64,000 bases of DNA from Alteromonas australica. Its GTDB lineage: Bacteria > Pseudomonadota > Gammaproteobacteria > Enterobacterales > Alteromonadaceae. Under the pieces are notes generated by a model that was given only the letters and a program-made list of their open reading frames with translations, did no database searches and had not been told where the DNA came from. Position 1 is the stretch's first letter. Each line of letters begins with the position of its first letter. The DNA lies in the NCBI RefSeq assembly GCF_000730385.1, contig NZ_CP008849.1:4216001-4280000 (forward strand). The letters are read 5' to 3'. Shown piece by piece: positions 49,732 through 58,018 of this stretch. The position numbers were made by a program, and so were the translations under genes.

Positions 49732-49914
49732 ATGGCAACTAAATCGAACGTAAACAGTAACGATTTTATATCAGTCAACGTTAAAGCCTCGGTGCTTCGT
49801 AAAATGTTAAGTGGTCAGAACATTCACCTCACCGACATTCATTGCACCTGCACCCATAGCAAAAGGCAATTACAGCAGCTGCTATTACAAGCCTTAAGCG
49901 GAGAAGAACACTAA
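49732..49914 (+). CDS. Small partner protein in the Fur-box unit
   Basis: A 60-aa protein 23 bases behind the gene at 49214, with a GAGGA site. A basic helix (NVKASVLRKMLSG) is followed by HLTDIHCTCTHSKRQLQQLL, with a Cys-x-Cys pair next to two His, then a Leu/Gln helix. The Cys/His cluster could bind metal, but one copy is not enough to claim it. I do not recognise it. Confidence 0.55.
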   Translation: MATKSNVNSNDFISVNVKASVLRKMLSGQNIHLTDIHCTCTHSKRQLQQLLLQALSGEEH

Positions 49915-49963
49915 CAGCCTAAATTATGCTGCAACCGAGATAAGATGGTTTAAATCTTGATTA

Positions 49964-49987
49964 CCTAATAACATATTTATTATTAGG
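49964..49987 (+). promoter_or_regulatory. Hairpin covering the ribosome binding site of the DUF1206 gene
   Basis: CCTAATAA and TTATTAGG form a perfect 8-base stem with an 8-base loop. The last three bases of the right arm (AGG) are the first bases of the AGGAGA ribosome site of the next gene. In RNA this AU-rich stem could mask the site; as DNA it could be an operator. Confidence 0.5.
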
Positions 49988-49996
49988 AGAAGAGGA

Positions 49997-50794
49997 ATGT
50001 CATCATCTACAAACTGGCTCAATGTGATTGCTAGCGCGGGCTACAGCGCGAAAACCGTGATGTATTCACTACTTGGTTTGTTTATCCTTTCCTCTGTAAT
50101 AACTGCCGCTGAACGTGAAAAAGCCACACAGAAACACGTTTTTGAAACTCTTCAATCCCAACCTTTTGGCAAAGCACTGTTATTTGGCCTTATTGTAGGG
50201 CTAGTGTGTTATGCATTGTGGCGCTGGCTACAAGGCTTTTTAAATACCGAGTCGTTAAAAATGGACAAGGCGAAAGACATTGTGATGCGAGGTTTTCTGT
50301 TTATATCCGGTTTGTTTTATTTTGCGGCGGCTTACCTAGGGGCAAACGTACTTATGGGTACCGACCAAAAAAGTGATGGGTCGAACAGTAAGCACGTAAG
50401 CCAACAGCTTATGCAATACGAATGGGGGATATTGCTGGTGGCCGCGGTAGGTGCAGCGATTATTACTTTCGCGTTTATCCAGTTCAAACACGCCTACACG
50501 GCAGATTTTTTGAAAAAGTTTGATCAAAACCAGCTGACAGGAACCCGTCAACAGGCCACCAAAACGGCTGGTCGCTTAGGCTATTTCGCACGAGGCGTGG
50601 TGTATTTATTCGTAGGCAGTTTCTTTGCACTTTCTGCCTTTCAAAGTGACCCGTCAGAAGCCGGTGGCTTGCAAAAAGCACTCACCACCTTAACCCAACA
50701 ACCTTTTGGATTATACCTTCTCGCCGCCGTAGGCGCAGGATTCATCATGTTTGGGATCTATTGTGGTTTTGAAGCCAAGTACCGACGGACCTAG
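49997..50794 (+). CDS. DUF1206 membrane protein with internal repeats
   Basis: A 265-aa protein built from three similar two-helix units, each with the A-(R/S)-x-G-Y-x-A-(K/R)-x-V-(M/Y)-Y start (ASAGYSAKTVMYSLLGLF, then IVMRGFLFISGLFYFAAAYLG, then GYFARGVVYLFVGSFFALSA), each followed by a QPFG-type loop in units one and three. This is the DUF1206 family; function unknown. It has a strong AGGAGA ribosome site inside a hairpin, and ends before a bidirectional terminator. Confidence 0.85.
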   Translation: MSSSTNWLNVIASAGYSAKTVMYSLLGLFILSSVITAAEREKATQKHVFETLQSQPFGKALLFGLIVGLVCYALWRWLQGFLNTESLKMDKAKDIVMRGFLFISGLFYFAAAYLGANVLMGTDQKSDGSNSKHVSQQLMQYEWGILLVAAVGAAIITFAFIQFKHAYTADFLKKFDQNQLTGTRQQATKTAGRLGYFARGVVYLFVGSFFALSAFQSDPSEAGGLQKALTTLTQQPFGLYLLAAVGAGFIMFGIYCGFEAKYRRT

Positions 50795-50840
50795 CCGACG
50801 GAATTTCTGAAACCTAGTTCAATTCAGCTAGATAAAGACA

Positions 50841-50869
50841 AAAAAGGGCGTTTCTTAAACGCCCTTTTT
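50841..50869. terminator. Bidirectional terminator between DUF1206 gene and tusA
   Basis: The perfect stem AAAAAGGGCGTTT/AAACGCCCTTTTT with a short loop works on both strands. The right arm overlaps the last codons and stop (50855) of the leftward tusA gene. Confidence 0.9.
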
Positions 50870-51130
50870 AATTACATATTGGTAGGGCATGTTGTCGGTT
50901 TGCGAAGCAACAAGGGTATGCTCCATAAACCGACAAAAACTAGGGATATCTCGTGCAGTAGAAGGGTCGTCTGCCACCACAGATAAGGTCTCACCTTCTG
51001 CTAATTTGCGTATTTGAAGGCGTACCATCATAACGGGTTCAGGGCATCGTAAACCTAGCGCATCAAGATGCGCGCTGGCTTCATCGAATAGCATTTGAAT
51101 ATCAGATGCCATAACGCTCTCGGTATGCAT
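50855..51130 (-). CDS. tusA: TusA family sulfurtransferase
   Basis: A 91-aa (or 85-aa) protein with the TusA active-site motif [16 protein letters not shown], in which the Cys carries the persulfide. It passes sulfur to TusBCD for 2-thiolation of tRNA wobble uridine. Two ATG codons, 51130 and 51112, lie inside pyrE; each has a weak site, so the start is uncertain. Overlap with pyrE suggests coupling. The last codons form one arm of the terminator stem. Confidence 0.88.
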   Translation of the reverse strand: MHTESVMASDIQMLFDEASAHLDALGLRCPEPVMMVRLQIRKLAEGETLSVVADDPSTARDIPSFCRFMEHTLVASQTDNMPYQYVIKKGV

Positions 51131-51743
51131 TAATCCCGTTTATTTGCTCCTCGTGCCCCCCTTTTTCATCAAGGTAAGCCACTACGTCTGCAAGTGACAC
51201 AATAGAGATAACCTGAGTATTGAAGTCGCGCTCTACTTCTTGAATAGCCGACAGTTCGCCTTTACCACGCTCTTGCCTGTCTAGCGCAATAAGCACACCC
51301 GATAAGCTGGCTTGCTGTTGTTCGATAAGCGTCATAGACTCACGAATAGCCGTACCCGCTGTTATTACATCGTCAACAAGCATCACTTTTCCGCTGAGCG
51401 GGCTTCCCACTAAATTACCGCCCTCACCATGGGTTTTTGCTTCCTTGCGATTAAAGCAATAAGGCACGTCTTGACCATGGCTATCGGCCAGCGCTACCGC
51501 GGTAGTGGTGGCAATGGGAATGCCTTTATACGCTGGGCCAAATAGCACATCGAATTCAACCCCTGCATCCACTAATGCATTCGCGTAAAAGCGGCCCAAC
51601 TTAGCCAAATCACCGCCACGGTTAAATAGACCCGCGTTGAAAAAATACGGACTTACACGGCCAGACTTCAGGGTAAATTCACCAAACTTTAAAACACCAC
51701 GGGCAATAGCAAATTCAATAAAATCACGTTGGAACGCCTTCAT
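51102..51743 (-). CDS. pyrE: Orotate phosphoribosyltransferase
   Basis: A 213-aa type I PRTase that makes orotidine 5'-phosphate in pyrimidine synthesis. The PRPP-binding loop is [37 protein letters not shown] is the flexible catalytic loop, and [19 protein letters not shown] is family-typical. It follows rph by nine bases, the same gene order as in E. coli (rph-pyrE). Confidence 0.97.
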   Translation of the reverse strand: MKAFQRDFIEFAIARGVLKFGEFTLKSGRVSPYFFNAGLFNRGGDLAKLGRFYANALVDAGVEFDVLFGPAYKGIPIATTTAVALADSHGQDVPYCFNRKEAKTHGEGGNLVGSPLSGKVMLVDDVITAGTAIRESMTLIEQQQASLSGVLIALDRQERGKGELSAIQEVERDFNTQVISIVSLADVVAYLDEKGGHEEQINGINAYRERYGI

Positions 51744-51752
51744 GCTAACTCC

Positions 51753-52466
51753 TTACGCCAATGCTGCTTTTTGAATGTCGAACAATTCACGTAGACCATG
51801 CTTCGCGATAGTTAGCATTTCATCTAGTTCTTGGAAATCAAAAGGTTCGCCTTCAGCGGTGCCTTGCACTTCAATCAGTTTGCCGGTTTCCGTCATAACG
51901 ATATTCATGTCTGTTTCAGCTTCAGAATCTTCGGTATATTCTAAATCAGCAATAGGCGTACCTTTGTAGATACCCACCGACAAGGCTGCAATCATGTGTT
52001 TAAGCGGGTTAGCTTTCAAAATTCCCTTTGCACGCATATAAGTTAGCGCATCCACAAGCGCCACACATGCCCCTGTAATAGACGCAGTACGCGTACCACC
52101 ATCTGCTTGAATAACATCACAATCAAGCGTGATAGTATTTTCACCTAAGAGCTTTAAATCTACCGCCGCACGTAGCGAGCGAGCAATTAAGCGTTGAATT
52201 TCTAGGGTGCGTCCACCTTGTTTGCCTCTGGCAGCTTCACGGCCGCTACGCGTATGGGTAGCACGAGGAAGCATACTGTATTCTGCGGTAATCCAGCCCT
52301 TACCTTGGCCTTTCATAAAACGAGGCACGCCTTCTTCAACCGTTGCGTTACATAGCACTTTGGTGTTTCCGAACTCTACCAATACAGACCCCTCAGCATG
52401 GCAGGTATACTGACGAGTAATAGTAACTGGACGAATTTGACTGGCGGTTCTGCCGCTTGGACGCAT
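51753..52466 (-). CDS. rph: Ribonuclease PH
   Basis: A 237-aa phosphorolytic 3'-5' exoribonuclease for tRNA 3' trimming. [54 protein letters not shown], the phosphate-site [20 protein letters not shown] and [18 protein letters not shown] are all present. The frame opens to 52583; the ATG at 52466 with a GGAGAA site gives the standard N-terminus. It is divergent from yicC, as in E. coli. Confidence 0.97.
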   Translation of the reverse strand: MRPSGRTASQIRPVTITRQYTCHAEGSVLVEFGNTKVLCNATVEEGVPRFMKGQGKGWITAEYSMLPRATHTRSGREAARGKQGGRTLEIQRLIARSLRAAVDLKLLGENTITLDCDVIQADGGTRTASITGACVALVDALTYMRAKGILKANPLKHMIAALSVGIYKGTPIADLEYTEDSEAETDMNIVMTETGKLIEVQGTAEGEPFDFQELDEMLTIAKHGLRELFDIQKAALA

Positions 52467-52733
52467 AGTGTTCTCCACAACGTAAATGCTTAAAAATGGG
52501 TGTGACCTAACAAAAATTGTACGTATAACGACAACCGCTAGGCACTGAAGGTGCAAGTATAACGCACTAAGGGCGGGTGGCAAAAATGAACTTTTAGCCT
52601 TTTAACTTACCGGTTTATTTCATTTGTGCGCTACTATAGAAGGAACGAGAAATCCTGCCTTTAAAAATTTGAACACAATGTGCTTTCGGCCCGTTGTTTT
52701 TGCAGGCTTTCATTGACCAGCAAAAGGAAAATT

Positions 52734-53597
52734 ATGATTTACAGCATGACAGCGTTTGCGCGCGTAGAGACAAAAAAAGAATGGGGTTCAGCGGTATGGG
52801 AAATACGTTCTGTAAACCAACGCTTTTTAGAGACCTATTTTCGTTTGCCCGAACAGTTTCGCTCGTTAGAGCCCGTTTTGCGAGAGCGCTTCAGAAAGAA
52901 ACTAGCACGTGGAAAAGTTGAATGTGCTTTGCGATTTACCGCAAACGATGCCGCTGTCACTAAGCTAAGCCTTAATGAAGACCTAGCAAAACAAGTGTTG
53001 CACGCCGCCGACTGGGTACAAGCCCATGGTCAGTCCACCGGCGTAAACCCTCTCGATGTTCTTCGTTGGCCCGGCGTAATAGCGGCTGAAGAAGCCGACA
53101 TGGACACCATACACGCCGACGTAATGGCCGCATTTGACCAAGCGCTTTCCGACTTTATTAGCGCACGAGCAAGTGAAGGCGACGCACTTAAAGGCATGAT
53201 TACGCAGCGATTAGATGCCATTGAAAAAGAAGTGGAAAAGGTCACTGCGCGCATGCCTGAGATAATGGTGTGGCAACGAGAGAAAGTACAAAACCGCTTT
53301 GAAGAAGCCAAAGTAGAGCTAGACGCTGGCCGCTTTGAACAAGAAATGATTATGTTGGCGCAAAAGGTAGATGTGGCAGAAGAATTAGATCGCCTAAATA
53401 CCCACGTGAAAGAAACTCGTAATATCCTGAAAAAAGGCGGGGCAGTGGGCCGCAGGTTAGATTTCATGATGCAAGAGTTTAACCGCGAGTCGAACACGCT
53501 GGGGTCTAAGTCTATTAGCACAGACATCACTCAATCAGCTGTTGAACTCAAAGTTTTGATTGAGCAGATGCGAGAGCAAATTCAAAATATTGAATAA
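52734..53597 (+). CDS. yicC: YicC family endoribonuclease-like protein
   Basis: A protein of about 287 residues. The start MIYSMTAFARVE and the C-terminal GGAVGRRLDFMMQEFNRESNTLGSK are signatures of YicC/YloC, recently described as an endoribonuclease fold. The ATG at 52734 is chosen for the AAGGA site; the frame extends upstream. Its 3' end is a known insertion site for SXT-mobilised genomic islands, and here it is followed directly by integrase remains, so attL is expected at its end. Confidence 0.93.
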   Translation: MIYSMTAFARVETKKEWGSAVWEIRSVNQRFLETYFRLPEQFRSLEPVLRERFRKKLARGKVECALRFTANDAAVTKLSLNEDLAKQVLHAADWVQAHGQSTGVNPLDVLRWPGVIAAEEADMDTIHADVMAAFDQALSDFISARASEGDALKGMITQRLDAIEKEVEKVTARMPEIMVWQREKVQNRFEEAKVELDAGRFEQEMIMLAQKVDVAEELDRLNTHVKETRNILKKGGAVGRRLDFMMQEFNRESNTLGSKSISTDITQSAVELKVLIEQMREQIQNIE

Positions 53598-53792
53598 CAA
53601 GTTTTCTAGTATATTTAGGGCATAAACTGGCGATTTAACATGCTTTTTTAAGGATTAGTCACCATTTATTTATCCTAGCTAATAAAAACACAAGCTAATT
53701 TAGGCCCCAAGTGGTGACCAAAGTGGTGACTTTTGGTCCAGCTTTCCCCTCATTTTGTTCGCAATTTTGTTCCGAATAATGAGGGAAAGTTG
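53598..53792. other. Probable island edge behind yicC, with arm-site-like repeats
   Basis: The gap between yicC and the integrase remnant holds a direct repeat of AAGTGGTGAC (53709-53718 and 53721-53730) and an inverted GTCACC (53658-53663). This looks like integrase or Xis arm sites at an attL. I saw no second copy of the yicC 3' end in the window that could serve as attR. Confidence 0.45.
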
Positions 53793-54178
53793 ATGAATAT
53801 CTCACAAACGGCAAAACCTATTGAAGCGCTGGTGCAATCCGGCCACCCACTTTCGAAAAAGTCTACCCTAGTATGTATCTTTATTTGAAATCCAAAGGCA
53901 CCGCCAGTTGGATCATCCGCTACCAATTATTTGGTAAACGCCGTCAGTACAAAATAGGCGGCTATGGTAAGGGACATGAAGAGCTGCTTGATCTTGAAGA
54001 TGCCATCAAATTCAGAATTGATTGCCGACAAAAGCTTAATGATGGCCTCGATCCGAAACTAGACTTTTAACGTCAACAACAACGACTCCCTATCCACGAA
54101 GGAACATTTAACTCTGGATTACAGATTTCTTCACACTTTCAACATTCCAAAAAACACGGCACTTTTACGGCAGATTGA
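53793..54178 (+). pseudogene. Tyrosine integrase remnant (frameshift and in-frame stop, catalytic domain missing)
   Basis: An AGGGAAAG site and ATG at 53793 open MNISQTAKPIEALVQSGHPL, the style of an N-terminal integrase arm-binding domain. Near the A5 run at 53853-53857 the frame shifts and continues as VYPSMYLYLKSKGTASWIIR, then FGKRRQYKIGGYG and the GLDPKLDF end, which is the DUF4102/Arm-DNA-binding fold. A TAA at 54068 interrupts it; RQQQRLPIHEGTFN continues in the same frame until a TGA at 54176-54178. No R-H-R-Y catalytic domain follows. It is a decayed island integrase at the yicC site. Confidence 0.8.
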
Positions 54179-54295
54179 CTATGAAGCCAGTCCCTCGAAG
54201 AATGAAGCGAATATGTTGTTCAAGCTTAAACGTATCGTAAAGTTAGTACCGTAGAGATATCAAAAGAGATTTTCTAAAGAAAGGGAGATAAACGC

Positions 54296-54401
54296 TGATC
54301 GCGAACGACTTAACCCAGAGCATACAGATGATACTTGGGTTGTTGCTGCCTGGACGGTTTTGCGCCTCTGTGGTATTCAACAATGATCGTGAACGATTAA
54401 C
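54296..54401. repeat. Imperfect direct repeat in the island
   Basis: TGATCGCGAACGACTTAAC (54296-54314) and TGATCGTGAACGATTAAC (54384-54401) are nearly the same, about 88 bases apart. The sequence between has no open frame that I can support. Confidence 0.5.
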
Positions 54402-54420
54402 AATAACCTGTCCAACCACC

Positions 54421-54494
54421 TAATAATTCACCGATATGGATGAATTATTAAGCGGAAATGCATCAATCAGACATAAAATCACCGTTAACGGTGA
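54421..54494. promoter_or_regulatory. Two inverted repeats upstream of hipBA (candidate HipB operators)
   Basis: TAATAATTCA/TGAATTATTA, perfect 10-base arms with a 10-base spacer (54421-54450), and the perfect 16-base palindrome TCACCGTTAACGGTGA (54479-54494) stand 66-140 bases before hipB. They do not match the E. coli TATCC-N8-GGATA operator, so the assignment is by position only. Confidence 0.5.
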
Positions 54495-54559
54495 ACAAAC
54501 TTGTCATTTATTAATATCTGCCTATAATCACTGATACTAATGAATATTAGAGTAGACTA

Positions 54560-54850
54560 ATGGCAAAGAAAGTCACTACCTCAAAAATGCCTGAGACAGA
54601 GTTTATTGATGACGCACATGTGTTAGGGCAATTGATTAAAGCTAAGCGAACAGAGATGGGTATGAAGCTCGCAGATTGCGCCGCGCTGTGTAATGTAGGG
54701 ATCAATACCTTATCTCGCATTGAAAATGGCAATGATAATTGCACCCTCGCTGCCGCATTTGCCGTGCTACATGGGCTGGGAATCAAACTTACGTCACCTT
54801 CGCTTGAAAAACGACATAACTCAAGTGTCAGCGATGACGAGTGGGTATAG
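54560..54850 (+). CDS. hipB: HipB-type XRE antitoxin
   Basis: A 96-aa protein with one helix-turn-helix: LGQLIKAKRTEMGMKLADCAALCNVGINTLSRIENGNDNCTL, typical XRE fold. It should bind its own promoter and neutralise the kinase HipA. It ends 5 bases before the hipA ATG (or overlaps if hipA starts at its GTG). Only a weak ribosome site is seen. Confidence 0.85.
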   Translation: MAKKVTTSKMPETEFIDDAHVLGQLIKAKRTEMGMKLADCAALCNVGINTLSRIENGNDNCTLAAAFAVLHGLGIKLTSPSLEKRHNSSVSDDEWV

Positions 54851-54855
54851 CAAGA

Positions 54856-56214
54856 ATGCCAGCAGACAATATCAACCAGCCCTCAGCATACACTTTGCTC
54901 ATCTATTTGGCAGAGCAACATATTGGCACGTTAACTGTGGATAAAAGTACCAGTCTGCTCAAACTTGAATATGAGCCGGATTGGCAACAAACAGGCTACC
55001 CACTTTCTCCCGCGTTAACACTAGACAACTCCCATTCTCGTGAAGTCGCCTATAACTACCTTGATAATGCATTACCTGAAGGAGCAGCTCGAAAACTCTT
55101 AGCGGAGCATCTCGGCGTCTCTGAAAAGAATGTTTACTCCCAAGTGCGAGCTATTGGCAATGATCTGGCAGGAGCCATTTCATTTAGGGCGAGTGGACAA
55201 GGCTCAGATAATTTACGCGAAGCACGCGAGCCGAAATTTAGACTGATAGAGCAGGATGAGTTGGTAGAGCGGCTTGCCAGGAAGGAAGATATTGGGTTGT
55301 TAGCATGGGATGACAAACCACGTCTGAGTGTCGCCGGAGTACAAGATAAGCTCAATATATTCATAAACGAGGAAGGCCAAATTGGGTTTGGCGAAGGGAC
55401 GTTATGTTCAACGCTAATTCTCAAGTTTGAAAAGCCTAACTGCCCCAACCTTGTACTCAACGAATACTTTTGTATGATGCTGTCAAAGGCAGTGGGACTG
55501 CCCACCGCAGAAGTCCAGTTCACTCGCTTTGAACAATACCCAGCGCTAATTGTGGAGCGTTTTGATCGTAAGTATGCGCCCGAACAGGCCAAAGTTTTTC
55601 GTAGACATGTCATTGATGGCTGCCAAGCACTTAACCTACCACGAGACTACAAATACGAGCGGAACCTAGGTGATGGCAGAGACGTGCAGCATATTCGAGA
55701 TGGCGCTAGCTTACGCCAACTCTTTGAACTGGCGAAAACTATGTCGTCGCCCGTAGAGAGTCTTCAATGGCTTATCAACTGGCAGCTATTTAATTTGATG
55801 ATCAGTAATTACGACAGTCACGGCAAAAACATTTCGCTGTTTTTTGATAAGCGTAATAGTCGATTCACGCCAGCTTATGACTTAGTGAATGTTGCCATGT
55901 TCCCGCAGTTCAAGCATGTACTTGCTATGGCGATGGGCAATGAGTTTGACCCCGAAAACATAAATGCATACCAATTAGCTGATTTCGCAGAAACCTGCGG
56001 GGTGAATAAAAAGCTCTTATCTCGCCAGTTAAGTGATTTGGCAGATAAAGTCATAGCCATACTTACGCAGCAATCATTTATCGAAAAATTAACTCAAGAA
56101 CAGCATTTTACCGAAGACGACCGACATTACATGACTGAGATACAAGCGCATATCTTGGTACGAACAAAGCACCTAAGATCACAAGCGTCAGATATACCGG
56201 ATATTGAAGTATGA
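54856..56214 (+). CDS. hipA: HipA-type serine/threonine kinase toxin
   Basis: A protein of about 452 residues. The HipA N-terminal domain contains YNYLDNALPEGAARKLLAEHL; the kinase core has S158 in the SVAGVQDKL loop (autophosphorylation serine of E. coli HipA is S150), the catalytic N-Y-D320-S-H-x-K-N325 loop and the metal-binding FTPAYD342 segment. All key residues look intact. HipA of E. coli phosphorylates glutamyl-tRNA synthetase and causes persistence. The start is either ATG 54856 or GTG 54841, which would overlap hipB. Island cargo. Confidence 0.88.
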   Translation: MPADNINQPSAYTLLIYLAEQHIGTLTVDKSTSLLKLEYEPDWQQTGYPLSPALTLDNSHSREVAYNYLDNALPEGAARKLLAEHLGVSEKNVYSQVRAIGNDLAGAISFRASGQGSDNLREAREPKFRLIEQDELVERLARKEDIGLLAWDDKPRLSVAGVQDKLNIFINEEGQIGFGEGTLCSTLILKFEKPNCPNLVLNEYFCMMLSKAVGLPTAEVQFTRFEQYPALIVERFDRKYAPEQAKVFRRHVIDGCQALNLPRDYKYERNLGDGRDVQHIRDGASLRQLFELAKTMSSPVESLQWLINWQLFNLMISNYDSHGKNISLFFDKRNSRFTPAYDLVNVAMFPQFKHVLAMAMGNEFDPENINAYQLADFAETCGVNKKLLSRQLSDLADKVIAILTQQSFIEKLTQEQHFTEDDRHYMTEIQAHILVRTKHLRSQASDIPDIEV

Positions 56215-56512
56215 GTGTCCTTCCTTGTCTAAAACTACCTCTCGTAGAGACGCCGTTGACGCCCAACAAATTGAGCGTTATTCGTAAACTGAGTAGGTCA
56301 ACTATCTGAAGTCTACTTTATGGGTAACAATCTGTAGACCTTAAAGCAGCTGTCATCGTTAATGGTTACCTCTAACACTGAGTAAGCTTTCATTTGTCGG
56401 AGCTCCTAATAAATAATAACGTTAAGTAGAAACGCAAAGACTAACAGCTCAATGTATTTTGATAATAAACCTTATTATTGAATGAGTTTTTTGTTTTACG
56501 CGATAATTACGC
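56215..56512. other. Gap between hipA and the halogenase gene
   Basis: About 300 bases between convergent genes, AT-rich. A weak dyad (AATAA/TTATT type) with a T-run near 56460-56492 may end hipA. This is where the distal island edge should lie; I could not find a boundary or repeat of the yicC end. Confidence 0.35.
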
Positions 56513-58018
56513 TCAGCTATTAACGGCTAAATACTTATCTAAAAACGCTTCATGAGAAGGTAACCGTGATACCTGATTATCTACCTGTTGCTTCAATCCC
56601 ATCATAAATCGTTCTAATTCCGCTTCGGACATCTCATCGGCCACCTTATGGTATTGATTAGGCGTTAAACCTTGCCCCAACATCACTTGTGTCCACGAAT
56701 CTACGCGAAAAATATCACCATCATCTAGGAAAACTCGCCCTGTATCTTTGAACAAATTGAGCTTGTGGGTGAGGGAAGGGGGAATAGGCATGTTTTTACA
56801 GTGCTGCCAAAAAGGTGAGTCTTCTCTATTGGTCACCTTGTAGTGCATAACAATAAAATCGAGAATAGCGGCCATTTCACTGTCGTATTTGGTGTTGTAT
56901 TCGTCTATGGCCGACTGGGTAATCCCATCGAATGGGAATAACCGCATTAGCCTGACGATACCTGTCATAATTAGATGAATACTGGTGGACTCCAAAGGTT
57001 CGATAAACCCACTGGCAAGGCCAAGCGCTACACAGTTTTTATTCCAGCCTAACCGACGTTTTCCCGGTGTAAACTTAATAAAGCGAGCGTCGTTAACGGG
57101 TTCACCTTCTACCTGTTGCACAAGGGTCGATTTTGCCTCGTCATCGTTCATGTATTTACTGCAATACACGAGTCCATTTCCCACCCGATGTTGTAAGGGA
57201 ATTTGCCAACGCCAACCCGCCTTATGGGCACTACTTTTTGTGTAGGGAACGGGCGCAGCAACAGTCTCAGTTTGCATTGCCACCGCGCTATCACAAGGCA
57301 AATAGTGGCTCCAGTTGTCATACCCGGTATGAAGGGCTTGTTCAATCAGCAAACCTTGAAACCCGGTACAATCGATGAAGAAGTCACCGTTTACTTCTTG
57401 AGACTCATCAACTTCTAAACTGGTGATGTTGCCAGTTTGCGAACACTTACTTACGTTAGTTATATTACCCACGATATGGTGAACGCCGGCCTCTGTGGCG
57501 AGCGTGCGAAGGAATCTTCCGTAGGCCACTGCGTCAAAGTGATAAGCAAAATTGAGTGGCATAGACTCATTGGTGAAAAACTTATTGGCTTTAGCCGCCT
57601 GCAATTCAGGGCAATAATCACCAAACTCACCACCCAACCCTAACTTCTGGGCTCGCAGCCAAAAGTGGTGAAACTCGCCAGCCCAGCATTCTCTACCGGT
57701 TACCCCAAATGAGTGTATATAACTATGGTTTTCTTCGCACCAGCCTTCAAATTCAATGCCCAATTTAAATGTTGCCTGCGTCGCTTTCATAAAGGCTTTT
57801 TCGTCAATATTAAGCAATTTATGAAAGGTTCTAATAGGGGGGATGGTCGCTTCGCCAACACCAATAATGCCAATATCTTTAGATTCAACAAGGGTAATAT
57901 TGAGTGATTTGCCTAATAGTTTGACAAGCGCAATGGCAGCCATCCAACCGGCAGTGCCTCCACCTGCAATAACCACGTTTTTCACCGGCGGTAACGCCGC
58001 GCTATCAAATGTGGACAT
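56513..58018 (-). CDS. Tryptophan halogenase-family flavoprotein, WxWxIP type
   Basis: A 501-aa flavin-dependent halogenase-like protein. FAD motif VVIAGGGTAGWMAAIAL, the halogenase lysine in QATFKLGIEFEGW, the WxWxIP signature in GWRWQIPLQHRVGNGLVY, and the conserved GFIEPLESTSIHLI with the catalytic Glu region are all visible. Its AAGGAG site and start overlap the upstream halogenase by 14 bases. No flavin reductase is in the window. Family members next to TonB-dependent receptors occur in carbohydrate loci of marine and plant bacteria, so tryptophan may not be the substrate. Confidence 0.88.
   Translation of the reverse strand: MSTFDSAALPPVKNVVIAGGGTAGWMAAIALVKLLGKSLNITLVESKDIGIIGVGEATIPPIRTFHKLLNIDEKAFMKATQATFKLGIEFEGWCEENHSYIHSFGVTGRECWAGEFHHFWLRAQKLGLGGEFGDYCPELQAAKANKFFTNESMPLNFAYHFDAVAYGRFLRTLATEAGVHHIVGNITNVSKCSQTGNITSLEVDESQEVNGDFFIDCTGFQGLLIEQALHTGYDNWSHYLPCDSAVAMQTETVAAPVPYTKSSAHKAGWRWQIPLQHRVGNGLVYCSKYMNDDEAKSTLVQQVEGEPVNDARFIKFTPGKRRLGWNKNCVALGLASGFIEPLESTSIHLIMTGIVRLMRLFPFDGITQSAIDEYNTKYDSEMAAILDFIVMHYKVTNREDSPFWQHCKNMPIPPSLTHKLNLFKDTGRVFLDDGDIFRVDSWTQVMLGQGLTPNQYHKVADEMSEAELERFMMGLKQQVDNQVSRLPSHEAFLDKYLAVNS

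Noticed and set aside
55134..55613. 159-aa open frame opposite hipA
   Set aside because: Antisense shadow within an intact hipA kinase gene.
56215..56512. Possible attR of the yicC island
   Set aside because: I looked for a second copy of the last bases of yicC and found only short AT-rich similarity (for example near 56480); not enough to claim.
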